Part shown: in pieces, positions 36,698 through 45,276 of the stretch
Position numbering within the stretch: the first letter of the stretch is position 1
Layout: every line of letters starts with the position of its first letter
NCBI RefSeq assembly: GCF_021390175.1
Contig: NZ_CP090004.1
Location: 1,984,001 to 2,048,000 of the forward strand
Source: Flagellimonas sp. HMM57
GTDB lineage: Bacteria; Bacteroidota; Bacteroidia; Flavobacteriales; Flavobacteriaceae
Length of the DNA stretch: 64,000 bases
Direction: 5' to 3'
Notes under the pieces: model-generated
Seen by the model: the letters and a program-made list of their open reading frames with translations, nothing else
Told to the model about the DNA's origin: nothing
The model's database searches: none
Program-made: the position numbers and the translations under genes

Positions 36698-38251
36698 TTA
36701 CAAATCAAATTTAATGCCCTGTGCCAACGGTAGCTCTGTAGTGTAATTGATGGTGTTTGTTTGCCTTCTCATGTAGACCTTCCAAGCGTCAGAACCGCTT
36801 TCACGACCGCCACCAGTCTCTTTTTCACCGCCAAAAGCTCCACCTATCTCTGCCCCGGAAGTACCAATGTTCACATTGGCAATTCCACAATCACTTCCAG
36901 AAGCCGATAGAAAGCGTTCGGCTTCACGTAGATTGTTGGTCATGATTGCCGATGAAAGCCCTTGTACGACCCCATTTTGCTGTGCTATGGCATTTTCTAC
37001 ACCGCCAGAATATTTTAAAACATATAAAATAGGCGCAAAAGTTTCTTCTTGTACTATTTTAAAGGAATTGTCAGCTTCAACAATGGCAGGTTTTACATAG
37101 CACCCGCTTTCATAACCATCGCCATCCAGAACACCACCTTCAATTAAAATGCTTCCACCTTCTGCTTCAGCTTTTTCTAATGCACTGTTATACATTCTTA
37201 CAGCCTCAACATCTATCAATGGGCCAACATGGTTGTTTTCATCAAGGGGATTCCCAATTCTAAGTTGTTTGTAGGCATCGGTTACGGCGTTTTTCACTTG
37301 GTCATAAACAGATTCATGTACAATAAGTCGTCTTGTTGACGTACACCGTTGCCCTGCGGTTCCTACAGCTCCGAATACCGCCCCTATTACGGTCATTTTG
37401 ATATCTGCATCAGGAGTAACGATGATAGCATTGTTACCGCCCAGCTCCAGTAAAGATTTTCCTAATCTTGCGGCCACAGCTTGCGCTACAATTTTTCCCA
37501 TGCGAATAGAACCTGTTGCTGATATCAATGGAATTCTATTGTCACTTGTCATAAACTCACCTACTTTATAATCGCCATTGATTAGACAAGAGATACCTTC
37601 GGGAAGATTGTTCTCTTTTAAGACCTGTGTGATTATATTTTGGCATGCTACACCGCACAAAGGTGTTTTTTCCGATGGTTTCCAAACACATACATCACCA
37701 CAAACCCAAGCTAGCGCTGTATTCCAGGCCCAAACAGCTACGGGAAAATTAAAGGCGGAAATAATTCCTACTACACCCAAGGGATGGTACTGTTCGTACA
37801 TTCGATGCCCTGGTCTTTCAGAATGCATGGTCAACCCGTGCAATTGTCTTGAAAGTCCGACTGCAAAATCACAGATGTCTATCATTTCCTGAACTTCGCC
37901 CAATCCTTCTTGATAGGATTTTCCCATTTCATAAGAAACCAATTTTCCAAGAGGTTCTTTGAGTTCGCGAAGCTTTTCCCCAAATTGTCTTACAATCTCC
38001 CCTCGCTGTGGAGCAGGTTTTAAACGCCAATCTTTAAAAGCAGCGGATGCGGCATCCATTACTTTCCCATAATCAGCTTTGGTCGTAGTTTTTACTTTCC
38101 CAATGAGCGACCCATCTACAGGGGAATAGGAAGAAATTGTTTCGCCAGACCCAAAATTCTTGGTGCCCGTAGATGTACCTTCGTTTATTTCGGTTAGCCC
38201 TAGTTGTTTTAGTGCTTCGTGTATTCCAAAAGAAGTTGCAATATTTGACAT
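36698..38251 (-). CDS. Aldehyde dehydrogenase, ALDH7 (antiquitin/AmaB) type
   Basis: 517 aa. NAD-binding and catalytic residues are in place: Asn168 in SAFNFP, Glu269 in LLELGG, and catalytic Cys303 in GTAGQRCTST. The antiquitin group is marked by the long N-terminus, HGLTMHSERPGHRMYEQYHPLG and GGEKETGGGRESGSDAWK. Family members oxidise alpha-aminoadipic semialdehyde (piperideine-6-carboxylate) in lysine breakdown, so that is the best guess. Its position beside 3-hydroxyanthranilate dioxygenase raises the alternative that it handles 2-aminomuconate semialdehyde, but that enzyme is usually ALDH8. A candidate promoter lies just upstream, so it need not share the dioxygenase transcript. Confidence 0.88.
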   Translation of the reverse strand: MSNIATSFGIHEALKQLGLTEINEGTSTGTKNFGSGETISSYSPVDGSLIGKVKTTTKADYGKVMDAASAAFKDWRLKPAPQRGEIVRQFGEKLRELKEPLGKLVSYEMGKSYQEGLGEVQEMIDICDFAVGLSRQLHGLTMHSERPGHRMYEQYHPLGVVGIISAFNFPVAVWAWNTALAWVCGDVCVWKPSEKTPLCGVACQNIITQVLKENNLPEGISCLINGDYKVGEFMTSDNRIPLISATGSIRMGKIVAQAVAARLGKSLLELGGNNAIIVTPDADIKMTVIGAVFGAVGTAGQRCTSTRRLIVHESVYDQVKNAVTDAYKQLRIGNPLDENNHVGPLIDVEAVRMYNSALEKAEAEGGSILIEGGVLDGDGYESGCYVKPAIVEADNSFKIVQEETFAPILYVLKYSGGVENAIAQQNGVVQGLSSAIMTNNLREAERFLSASGSDCGIANVNIGTSGAEIGGAFGGEKETGGGRESGSDAWKVYMRRQTNTINYTTELPLAQGIKFDL

Positions 38252-38286
38252 TTATAACTTTTTATTCGTGAATTGTTATATTTTTT

Positions 38287-38315
38287 CAAAACTACGAATA
38301 ATCCTGATGTGCCAA
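38287..38315 (-). promoter_or_regulatory. Candidate promoter for the ALDH7 gene
   Basis: On the minus strand, TTGG (38312-38315), a 17-base spacer and TAGTTTTG (38287-38294) approximate the Bacteroidota promoter TTTG/TAnnTTTG. The -7 box lies 36 bases before the ATG at 38251, between the ALDH gene and the DUF1304 gene. Confidence 0.4.
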
Positions 38316-38326
38316 GTAGGGATTTT

Positions 38327-38698
38327 TCAAAGGAAGTAATGAAACAAAAGCGAGAGAATACCAAAAATTGCCGGAACTGCCTGTACGATGAATATTTTTT
38401 TGGAAACGGAATATGCACCATAAACCCCAGCAACTACAACACAACCAAGAAAAAATAAAGCCACATAGATTTGCCAATCTGGATTTTGGATAAATAAGGA
38501 CCATAGTAGACCGGCCGCTAAAAACCCATTGTACAACCCTTGGTTTGCCGCCATCGCCTTAGTTGGCTCAAACAAATCTTTGGGAAAATTTCGAAACACC
38601 TTTTTTCCTTTTGTTGTCCACGCAAACATCTCCAGCCATAAAAAGTAAAAATGCAGAACTGCTACTAGGACGATAAAAACTTTTGCAACGTAAATCAT
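38327..38698 (-). CDS. DUF1304 membrane protein
   Basis: 123 aa with four membrane helices. The family landmarks are LHFYFLWLEMFAWTT, FEPTKAMAANQGLYNGFLAAGLLW and the GVYGAYSVSKKIFIVQAVPAIFGI end. DUF1304 proteins are small integral membrane proteins of unknown function. It starts 5 bases after the dioxygenase stop, so both are on the same mRNA. Confidence 0.85.
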   Translation of the reverse strand: MIYVAKVFIVLVAVLHFYFLWLEMFAWTTKGKKVFRNFPKDLFEPTKAMAANQGLYNGFLAAGLLWSLFIQNPDWQIYVALFFLGCVVVAGVYGAYSVSKKIFIVQAVPAIFGILSLLFHYFL

Positions 38699-38703
38699 AA
38701 TGG

Positions 38704-39243
38704 CTATTCTTTAGCTATAAATCGTTCATCAACTGGCATTACGGTTCCGCATTTATCACATGTACGTAATTCTTCGGAACTGTAAAAATATTTGAAATGA
38801 CTTAGAAAATCCTTTTCAATATCATGCAGTGTAAAATAGGCTTCATAGAGTTTGTTATTGCAATTATCACAAAACCACAATAGACCGTCGTCCACATTCA
38901 TATGATTGCGCTTTCTTTCAACAACAAGTCCGATGGAACCCTCATAACGCACAGGGGAATGTGGAACTTTAGCAGGATGGAGATACATATCTCCCGGACC
39001 CAATTTCATGGTTTTTTTCTGCCCGTCTTCCTGAATGTGGACTTCTATATTTCCTTCCAACTGATAAAATAGCTCTTCGGTTTCGTTATAATGATAATCT
39101 TTACGCGCATTAGGACCGGCAACAATCATCACAATATAGTCTCCAGCATCTTTATAAAGATTTTTATTGCCAACAGGGGGTTTAAGCGTATCACGATTTT
39201 CCGCTACCCATTTGTTAAGATTGAAAGGAGCTTTTATGGCCAT
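38704..39243 (-). CDS. nbaC: 3-hydroxyanthranilate 3,4-dioxygenase
   Basis: 179 aa counted from the ATG at 39243; an in-frame TTG six bases upstream is a poorer start. With this numbering the iron ligands fall at His51, Glu57 and His95, the substrate arginines at Arg47 and Arg99, exactly as in the characterised bacterial enzyme. The C-terminus has the second, rubredoxin-like metal site (CDNCNN and CDKCG). It opens the ring of 3-hydroxyanthranilate in the kynurenine pathway, towards quinolinate/NAD or aminomuconate. No other kynurenine gene lies in the window. Confidence 0.95.
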   Translation of the reverse strand: MAIKAPFNLNKWVAENRDTLKPPVGNKNLYKDAGDYIVMIVAGPNARKDYHYNETEELFYQLEGNIEVHIQEDGQKKTMKLGPGDMYLHPAKVPHSPVRYEGSIGLVVERKRNHMNVDDGLLWFCDNCNNKLYEAYFTLHDIEKDFLSHFKYFYSSEELRTCDKCGTVMPVDERFIAKE

Positions 39244-39299
39244 ATTCAAAGAATTTAAGGAAAGGTATAAAAAACCTTTGGTGCTGCATAGGGCATTTA

Positions 39300-39328
39300 A
39301 TAAAAAAGCCCTTGCAGGGCAAGAGCTT
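39300..39328 (-). terminator. Rho-independent terminator for the CAP lipoprotein gene
   Basis: Arms 39306-39315 and 39319-39328 form a near-perfect stem (AAGC-x-CTTGC with GCAAG-x-GCTT, one mismatch) closed by a three-base loop. On the minus strand it is followed by TTTTTTA. It lies 34 bases after the stop at 39363 and upstream of the dioxygenase gene. Confidence 0.75.
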
Positions 39329-39362
39329 CAATCATTTGGTCGCTATATTTCTTCCTATAACG

Positions 39363-39875
39363 TTATTTCACCTTCATAAAAATCTGGGTAAAATAAGGCC
39401 TACCTTCTTTATCAAGCTGCACACTCAAAACGGTATGGGTATAATCTCCTTCAATAGTTGTTTTGTGCGAAGAACTTTTCAACCAACCCTCCAATGCAGA
39501 TTGTGCAGTAGCATAATGTCTTGCTACATTTTCACCAATATCCACAGCATTTATTTCACTTGCTATTTTGGAAGCTCTGGAGTCAAAATTATCATGGCTC
39601 AATTTGTTTTGACCGATCATATAAACGTTATGATCCTTTGCATATTTATAGGACGATGAGCTGGATTGCAGTTTGGCAGCTCCTGTCTCTGCTCTGTATT
39701 GATTGATCAAATCAAGAAGATCTTTTTCCATTTTCGTGGCATCTACAACGACTTTTTCGCTTTCGCCCAAACCTTCGGTTAAAACGCCCTCCTCTTCTAT
39801 TGATGCACTTTTACTGCACGTGGTAAGTGCCACGGCTAACGCCACAACACACATAGTGTAATATCTTTTTTTCAT
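39363..39875 (-). CDS. CAP-domain (SCP/PR-1) lipoprotein
   Basis: 170 aa. A lipoprotein-like signal ends at TTCSKS. The CAP domain follows: LLDLINQYRAETGAAKLQ, the SHDNFDSRA motif with the conserved His, IGENVARHYATAQSALEGWLKSSSHKTTIEGDY and the terminal YFTQIFMK strand. Both conserved histidines and the GENVA box are intact. Bacterial CAP proteins are exported and bind lipids or act in the envelope; the role of this one is unknown. Flanked by its own terminator, so probably monocistronic. Confidence 0.85.
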   Translation of the reverse strand: MKKRYYTMCVVALAVALTTCSKSASIEEEGVLTEGLGESEKVVVDATKMEKDLLDLINQYRAETGAAKLQSSSSSYKYAKDHNVYMIGQNKLSHDNFDSRASKIASEINAVDIGENVARHYATAQSALEGWLKSSSHKTTIEGDYTHTVLSVQLDKEGRPYFTQIFMKVK

Positions 39876-40061
39876 TTTCAGGGGTACTAGTAGAAATCTG
39901 TTCTAAGGATTTCCTGTGTTCTGGAAACTAAACTATGGATGGGGGAGAGCTCGACCATAAAAGTTCCATAGGATTCAGAATAATCCGATAAGTGGCAAAT
40001 TTGAATCCCTTGGATCGATGAATGGTAAACACGGCTTCCTTTTATCGATAAAAAGAACCGT

Positions 40062-40595
40062 TTATAGGGGCGATGAATCTTCTTGATTAGCAGGCCCATA
40101 AGATGCTTCTTTCTTATCTTGGAGCACAAGTCCAAAGACGATAGCACCAATTTCTTTTACAGGTTCGTAAAAGATGGATTCTTTCTTTGTTTCTTCATTT
40201 ACAAAATTGAACGATGAATTGAGTCTTTCGAAAAAAACCAATAGTGCACCTATAATAATGGCGACCTTTAAGGTTCCAAAAATACCGCCAGCGATTTTGT
40301 TCAAAAGGCCTAGCATGGCAAAATCGGCAATTTTGGTCAAAAACTTACCAGCAAAATGAACCAATAGAACAATGGCAAAGAAAGTAATGAGAAAAGCGGC
40401 AATTTTTATATAACGCTCACTCCAGTTCATGTTTTCCGCGAGATAGTCTCCAGCAATGTAGGAGAAATGTATTGCTCCATAAATACCTGCTATAAGGGCC
40501 ACTAAAGAGGCTATCTCAACAAAAAGCCCGTTTTTAAGACCCTTGAAAAGACCCCAGACCAAAAGTATACCTATAACAATATCCAAAAAGCTCAT
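40062..40595 (-). CDS. cvpA: CvpA family membrane protein
   Basis: 177 aa from the ATG at 40595; the longer frame to 40715 overlaps the divergent gene and lacks a suitable start. Four membrane helices in the CvpA arrangement: SFLDIVIGILLVWGLFKGLKNGLFVEIASLVALIAG, then two further helices and IAGGIFGTLKVAIIIGALLVFF. The family name comes from colicin V production; it has been linked to envelope homeostasis, with no clear biochemical activity. It has its own candidate promoter and faces the 40657 gene. Confidence 0.85.
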   Translation of the reverse strand: MSFLDIVIGILLVWGLFKGLKNGLFVEIASLVALIAGIYGAIHFSYIAGDYLAENMNWSERYIKIAAFLITFFAIVLLVHFAGKFLTKIADFAMLGLLNKIAGGIFGTLKVAIIIGALLVFFERLNSSFNFVNEETKKESIFYEPVKEIGAIVFGLVLQDKKEASYGPANQEDSSPL

Positions 40596-40609
40596 AAATG
40601 GGTTTTCAA

Positions 40610-40617
40610 CAAATATA
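40610..40617 (-). promoter_or_regulatory. Candidate -7 box for cvpA
   Basis: TATATTTG on the minus strand matches TAnnTTTG and lies 15 bases before the ATG at 40595 within the 61-base divergent spacer. No good -33 box was found. Confidence 0.35.
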
Positions 40618-40656
40618 GGATATTGATTTGTACCTTTGAAGCTTCTAAAAAAGCAT

Positions 40657-41013
40657 ATGTCCAGAGATGAAAAACTTAAGGAAAGATGGGATCTGTTAGT
40701 GGATAAACTATCCAATCAATTTTCTGATGGCGACCCTTTAGAGATTGACGGAATTATCTATTTGGTAGGAGTACAGGAGTTGGGGAGCTTTCACAGGAGC
40801 TTTAAAAAAGATGAGAAAGTCAATTTGATGCATATTGCCATTTGTAGATTGCTGGAACCTTACGGATATTATGATTTTGATTTCTTTGATGAAGATGGTT
40901 GGCCACATTACAAAGTCAAAGAGCAGTTGCCACCATTAAAAGCTGGAGAACAATCTGTTTTAATGAAAGAAGCCCTGGTCCAATATTTTCTTGAAAAAAA
41001 ATACATAAGCTAA
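40657..41013 (+). CDS. Conserved hypothetical protein
   Basis: 118 aa from the ATG at 40657 (a TTG 21 bases earlier is in frame but would enter the divergent promoter region). It is a small soluble protein with a central LEIDGIIYLVGVQELG strand pair, a helical MHIAICRLLEPYGYYDFDFFDEDGWPHYK segment and a charged C-terminus. Similar proteins occur across Flavobacteriaceae without known function. One base separates its stop from the start of the ABM gene, so the two form an operon. Confidence 0.7.
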   Translation: MSRDEKLKERWDLLVDKLSNQFSDGDPLEIDGIIYLVGVQELGSFHRSFKKDEKVNLMHIAICRLLEPYGYYDFDFFDEDGWPHYKVKEQLPPLKAGEQSVLMKEALVQYFLEKKYIS

Positions 41014-41014
41014 A

Positions 41015-41323
41015 ATGGAGCTGCAAAAACCATACTATGCAGTAATTTTCACCAGCACCCGAACCGAAGGAGATAACGCGTATGTGGAAATGGCAATCCA
41101 AATGGAAGAACTTGCACGCCAACAACCCGGTTTTATAGGTGTTGAAAGTGCTAGGGACGGATTGGGCATAACTGTCAGCTATTGGGAAAATTTGAAAGCC
41201 ATTGCCAATTGGAAAGCAAACATCGACCATAAAGTGGCCCAAAATAAAGGGATAAAGGAATGGTATTCTTGGTACAAGGTCAGAGTTTGTTTGGTAGAGC
41301 GTGAATACGAGTTTACAAAGTAG
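41015..41323 (+). CDS. ABM-domain (antibiotic biosynthesis monooxygenase-like) protein
   Basis: 102 aa, a single ferredoxin-like ABM domain: YYAVIFTSTRTEGDNAYVEMAIQMEELARQQPGFIGVESARDG, followed by the GITVSYWENLKAIANWK strand-helix and a C-terminal strand. Family members include heme-degrading and quinol monooxygenases, but many have no known reaction. It is coupled to the preceding small gene. Confidence 0.85.
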   Translation: MELQKPYYAVIFTSTRTEGDNAYVEMAIQMEELARQQPGFIGVESARDGLGITVSYWENLKAIANWKANIDHKVAQNKGIKEWYSWYKVRVCLVEREYEFTK

Positions 41324-41351
41324 AATTAATGCAAAGTTAATTTGACAGCAC

Positions 41352-41365
41352 TGTAAACGTTTACA
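41352..41365. promoter_or_regulatory. Perfect 14-bp palindromic operator upstream of glpD
   Basis: TGTAAACGTTTACA is its own reverse complement and has the shape of LacI/GalR-type operators (central CG, AAACGTTT core). It lies 46 bases before the glpD ATG and directly upstream of the -7 box, where a bound repressor would block polymerase. Eleven of the fourteen bases recur inside glpD at 42158-42168. Confidence 0.55.
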
Positions 41366-41372
41366 TTTTATG

Positions 41373-41380
41373 TATTTTTG
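41373..41380 (+). promoter_or_regulatory. Candidate -7 box for glpD
   Basis: TATTTTTG fits TAnnTTTG and lies 30 bases before the ATG at 41411. A TTTG occurs at 41341-41344, but the 28-base spacing is longer than usual; the palindromic operator fills the space between. Confidence 0.4.
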
Positions 41381-41410
41381 ATATTTGGCTTACACAAATT
41401 GTCAATAGGT

Positions 41411-43078
41411 ATGAAAGAGAATATGCGATTTTCCAATCTGGATAGAACAGCGACCATCCAAAGAATTTCTAAAGAACATTTTGACCTTGTTGTAATCGGG
41501 GGTGGAATTACTGGAGGTGGAATTGCACTTGATGCTGCTTCAAGGGGAATGAAGGTAGCCTTATTGGAAAAAGGTGATTTTGCTTCTGGTACGAGCAGTA
41601 AATCTACCAAACTTATTCATGGAGGCCTAAGGTATTTAAAGCAGTTCGATTTTTGGTTGGTGAAGGAAGTTGGTTCCGAAAGGGCCATTGTGCATAAGTT
41701 GGCACCACATTTAGTGCTTCCAGAGAAAATGCTTCTTCCCCTTATCGAAGGAGGTTCCTATGGAAAATGGTTAACATCCATTGGTCTAAAAGTGTATGAT
41801 ATCCTCGCACAGGTTACAGGAGATGACAAAAGGCAAATGTTGGAGAAAAAAGAGGCGATGAAACTAGAACCACTCCTTCCAAAAAAAATATTGAACGGGG
41901 CAGGATATTATGCAGAATACCGAACAGATGATGCAAGACTGACCATTGAAAATATTAAGACAAGCCTTCAACACGGTGCAGAAGCATTGAATTATGCTAA
42001 AGTAACAGACTTCCTTTATGACAGTGATAAGGTAGCTGGGGTCATCGTAAATGATGAGACTACAGGAGAAGAGTTTACAATTAAATCAAAGTATGTCATT
42101 AGCGCAGCAGGACCTTGGGTAGATGAACTAAGAAGCGTAAATAACTCAAAAAAAGGGAAACGTTTACACTTGACAAAGGGGGTTCATTTGGTCTTCCCAA
42201 GAGAGAAGCTCCCTGTAAGGCAGTCGGTGTATTTTGATATTCCGGATGGTAGGATGATGTTTGCCATCCCAAGAGGTAAAATCACTTATGTTGGTACGAC
42301 CGATACCAATTTCAATCTAGACAAGGACAATATCACAACTGATTTAGCGGATGCCATTTATTTAATTTCTGCTGTCAATAATATGTTTCCAGATATTAAT
42401 TTGGAGATGGAGGATATCATCTCATCTTGGGCAGGTCTGCGACCATTGATTCATGAAGAAGGAAAATCCGCATCTGAACTTTCCAGAAAAGATGAAATCT
42501 TTACATCGGATACCGGACTGGTAAGTATTGCTGGCGGCAAATTAACGGGCTATCGCAAAATGGCCGAGCGTGTCGTCAACCGCATAGCGAAGAAAATGGA
42601 AGAGGACCATGAAATTAAAGTTCCTGAATGTAAAACAGATAAGATTCCACTTTGCGGAAGCGATTTCAAAAAATTCAAGCAGGTCAAAAAATATATTGAT
42701 GAAATTTTTGAACGAATCAAGACCGATGGATTTACAGATTACGATGCTTGGTACCTAGTAACCAACTATGGAAAACAAACCGAAGCTATCTTGAAAAACT
42801 ATGCTGAACTACAGCAGGAAGATGTCTTTTTGAAAATGCTTCTCGCAGAGGTGCAGTTTTCTATTGCCTATGAAATGGCGCTAAACCCAATGGATTTCTT
42901 TATTAGAAGAACGGGAAGGCTTTATTTCGATATAGAGAGCATTCGTAACTACATGCAACCCGTTCTAGAAGAATTCAAAAACGCATACAATTACGACGAT
43001 GCTCAAATACTTTCTTTTAAGGAAAAGCTGGAAGAAGAATTGGACTCCCATTCCAACTTTTCTCTTGAAAGGGTTTAA
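41411..43078 (+). CDS. glpD: FAD-dependent glycerol-3-phosphate dehydrogenase
   Basis: 555 aa from the ATG at 41411 (a TTG 33 bases earlier is in frame but lies in the promoter). FAD site VVIGGGITGGGIALDAASRG (~28-46), followed by the hallmark SGTSSKSTKLIHGGLRYLKQFDF and the DARLTIENI and DTNFNLD motifs. A C-terminal helical GlpD cap follows. It oxidises glycerol-3-phosphate to dihydroxyacetone phosphate and passes electrons to the quinone pool at the inner membrane. No glpK or glpF lies nearby. The upstream perfect palindrome suggests repression by a LacI-type regulator. The last four bases (TTAA) are shared with the convergent hydrolase gene. Confidence 0.95.
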   Translation: MKENMRFSNLDRTATIQRISKEHFDLVVIGGGITGGGIALDAASRGMKVALLEKGDFASGTSSKSTKLIHGGLRYLKQFDFWLVKEVGSERAIVHKLAPHLVLPEKMLLPLIEGGSYGKWLTSIGLKVYDILAQVTGDDKRQMLEKKEAMKLEPLLPKKILNGAGYYAEYRTDDARLTIENIKTSLQHGAEALNYAKVTDFLYDSDKVAGVIVNDETTGEEFTIKSKYVISAAGPWVDELRSVNNSKKGKRLHLTKGVHLVFPREKLPVRQSVYFDIPDGRMMFAIPRGKITYVGTTDTNFNLDKDNITTDLADAIYLISAVNNMFPDINLEMEDIISSWAGLRPLIHEEGKSASELSRKDEIFTSDTGLVSIAGGKLTGYRKMAERVVNRIAKKMEEDHEIKVPECKTDKIPLCGSDFKKFKQVKKYIDEIFERIKTDGFTDYDAWYLVTNYGKQTEAILKNYAELQQEDVFLKMLLAEVQFSIAYEMALNPMDFFIRRTGRLYFDIESIRNYMQPVLEEFKNAYNYDDAQILSFKEKLEEELDSHSNFSLERV

Positions 43079-44400
43079 ACGGTCGATCTAACAATTTCTT
43101 GCGCCCATTTTATAATAAGGTTTATGGTGCCCTCATCCCATTTACCAGGTTTTCCTTCAAAAGAATCCTTTGGACTTTTATGTATGGTATTCCAATGGTC
43201 TAAATCAGGATACTCGTAGAGAATATGGTCTTTATGTCCATTGCGTTCCAATACTTCAATAATCATTTTATTATCAAACTCGGACATAATCCAATCGTTG
43301 GTGCCCCTTAAAATTCGAACAGGGACTGTTATTTTTTCCCATTCTCCGGCAAGGTCAAAATCTTGTAGCTGCTGGTAATATGCCATTGAGCGTCCATACA
43401 TATGCTCTGGGGAATGATAGTTGTATTCGGCAAGAGCGGGATAGTCATTGATTACTTCCTGATAGCTCTGCTTTTTTATGAGCATGCCATGATACAATGG
43501 AATATAATAGTTGTTCATTTTTTCAACAATTTGGGATTCGGTATTACCTTTAAAACTTAGAATGCGGCGTTCAATCTCCAGCATATGCTCGTACCATGTT
43601 TTAAAGAAGGTTCCATCAGAAATAACCCCGGCCAGATTAAATTCATTGGCGAGTAACGGCGCCAATGCGCTTCCCATGCTGGAGCCGTAAACTACAATTC
43701 TTGAAGGGTCTACGTAGGACTTTGATTTTAAGTTTTTGATTGCCGCTCTGTAACCTTCCAAATCCATTAAAAAATCTGAAGTACTGCAATCACCTTCGCT
43801 ATCACCAACTCCCGGTTTTTCAACACGCATGACCACCATACCGGATTTTTCCACCAAATCCTTGATGGTCTGCCCCCAATTATTGCCTCTTCGCCCTTTA
43901 TACGTTTCAATGCTGGAACAACTAAGGCCACTTATAAGAATTACTGCTGGCTGTTTTCCAGATTTTTTAGGTTTGGTGATAATGGTTCTTTGTGTAATTC
44001 CATAAGAACTTGTGATTTCCTCATAAAACGTATCCAAATCTGTGTGCTTTTCTCTCCCAAGAGGATGGAAGAATACTTCTGCTTCTATGACTTTGGTGTT
44101 GCGAACAGCTTTTATTTTTGTTTTTTTATTCGCTCTCAGCCCATAGGATATATCACTCCATATATTTTCATCCGTTAGTACGATACCGTCTACTTCTACG
44201 AGTAAATCTTTTACTAAAAAACCAGCTTTTGCCAAAGGACTATTTTCATTTATACTTATAATTTCTGCTCCCGGACTTTCTTTAGGACCACTTATATCAG
44301 CTTCCCAAGAAGCCCTTCGTTCCAAGACCTGGCTTTGTATGGAAGAACAGAATAGAACAACTGCAATTAGTGAACAACCAACGTTTCTTTTAAGATTCAT
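43075..44400 (-). CDS. Exported alpha/beta hydrolase with N-terminal PDZ domain
   Basis: 441 aa from the ATG at 44400, which opens a Sec signal ending at SIQSQ; the longer frame to 44538 would overlap the divergent LytTR gene. Residues ~30-115 resemble a PDZ domain (GAEIISINENSPLAKAGFLVKDLLVEVDGIVL). An alpha/beta hydrolase follows with oxyanion region ILISGLSCSS, nucleophile Ser in VYGSSMGSALAP, acid in RGTNDWI and His in PDLDHWNT. Both are complete, so an active periplasmic esterase or peptidase is expected. The PDZ-hydrolase order is unusual. It is divergent from a membrane LytTR regulator. Confidence 0.75.
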   Translation of the reverse strand: MNLKRNVGCSLIAVVLFCSSIQSQVLERRASWEADISGPKESPGAEIISINENSPLAKAGFLVKDLLVEVDGIVLTDENIWSDISYGLRANKKTKIKAVRNTKVIEAEVFFHPLGREKHTDLDTFYEEITSSYGITQRTIITKPKKSGKQPAVILISGLSCSSIETYKGRRGNNWGQTIKDLVEKSGMVVMRVEKPGVGDSEGDCSTSDFLMDLEGYRAAIKNLKSKSYVDPSRIVVYGSSMGSALAPLLANEFNLAGVISDGTFFKTWYEHMLEIERRILSFKGNTESQIVEKMNNYYIPLYHGMLIKKQSYQEVINDYPALAEYNYHSPEHMYGRSMAYYQQLQDFDLAGEWEKITVPVRILRGTNDWIMSEFDNKMIIEVLERNGHKDHILYEYPDLDHWNTIHKSPKDSFEGKPGKWDEGTINLIIKWAQEIVRSTV

Positions 44401-44521
44401 CTTTGAGATTTTTAGGATTTGGTTAAAATTAGAATGTCTATTTTTAGCTCGTTTCCCATTTATATCAAAGTATCGGTTTTTTATGTGAAAAGAAAGATTT
44501 TCATGATTTGAAAAAACAACA

Positions 44522-45274
44522 ATGGAACAAAAACACAATTTGTATCTGTTTAATTCAAGGATAGCGACCCACGTAATATTTTGGATGCTGTATTATCTCC
44601 TGTTCGGGGTTATTTGGGTTGGGGATAAAGGTTATTTGGCCTCGTTTTACCTAGAGTTTATATTACTGCCTATTCGTATTTTGGCCGTTTATACCACTAT
44701 TTATTTTTTACTGCCAAAGTTTTTGATGCAAAAAAAGTACATGCTTTTCTTACTAGGTTATACATTGGTTCTTTTTTGTGGTGGGATACTGCAACGAGTC
44801 TTTATACATCTGTTTTATGAAGAACTTTTATTGAATGATTCTAGTACGGGGTTGTTCAATATTATGCTATTGGTGAGGGCTGTCGTATTGATAAATACTA
44901 CGGCACTTTTGGTTTTGAGCATCAAAATATTCCAACTCTGGGTTATTGAGCGTGAAAAAAACACAAAGGACAAAAATGAGATTCTGGAAATTCGCTCAAA
45001 TCGAAAGACCTATAGAATTCCCATGGACAAAATCCTCTTTGTAGAAGGTTTGGGTAATTACGTAACCTATCATTTGGTCAATAAAACTAAGATTACCAGT
45101 TATGGAACAATTAAAGCTGCTTTGGAGAAGCTTCCGCAAAACTTTGACCGAGTCCATAAATCCTATATCGTAAACAAAAACCACATAAAATCATATGATG
45201 CTCTTTCTATTGATATAGCGGATACATCAATTCCAAGGGGTAAAAACGTACCGGACGAATTGTTGTCCCTATAA
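44522..45274 (+). CDS. Membrane-anchored LytTR DNA-binding regulator
   Basis: 250 aa. Four membrane helices (ATHVIFWMLYYLLFGVIW through VLINTTALLVLSIKIFQLW, residues ~15-140) resemble the sensor part of LytS-type histidine kinases, but no kinase or receiver domain follows. Instead residues ~150-248 form a LytTR domain (ILEIRSNRKTYRIPMDKILFVEGLGNYVTYHL, FDRVHKSYIVNKNHIKSY). It would be a one-component regulator that binds DNA while in the membrane. It is divergent from the PDZ-hydrolase gene, with a 121-base spacer, making that gene the likeliest target. Confidence 0.85.
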   Translation: MEQKHNLYLFNSRIATHVIFWMLYYLLFGVIWVGDKGYLASFYLEFILLPIRILAVYTTIYFLLPKFLMQKKYMLFLLGYTLVLFCGGILQRVFIHLFYEELLLNDSSTGLFNIMLLVRAVVLINTTALLVLSIKIFQLWVIEREKNTKDKNEILEIRSNRKTYRIPMDKILFVEGLGNYVTYHLVNKTKITSYGTIKAALEKLPQNFDRVHKSYIVNKNHIKSYDALSIDIADTSIPRGKNVPDELLSL

Positions 45275-45276
45275 TA

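Noticed and set aside
42158..42168. AAACGTTTACA inside glpD as a separate operator
   Set aside because: Matches 11 of 14 operator bases but lies within conserved coding sequence; noted under the glpD finding, not listed as a feature.
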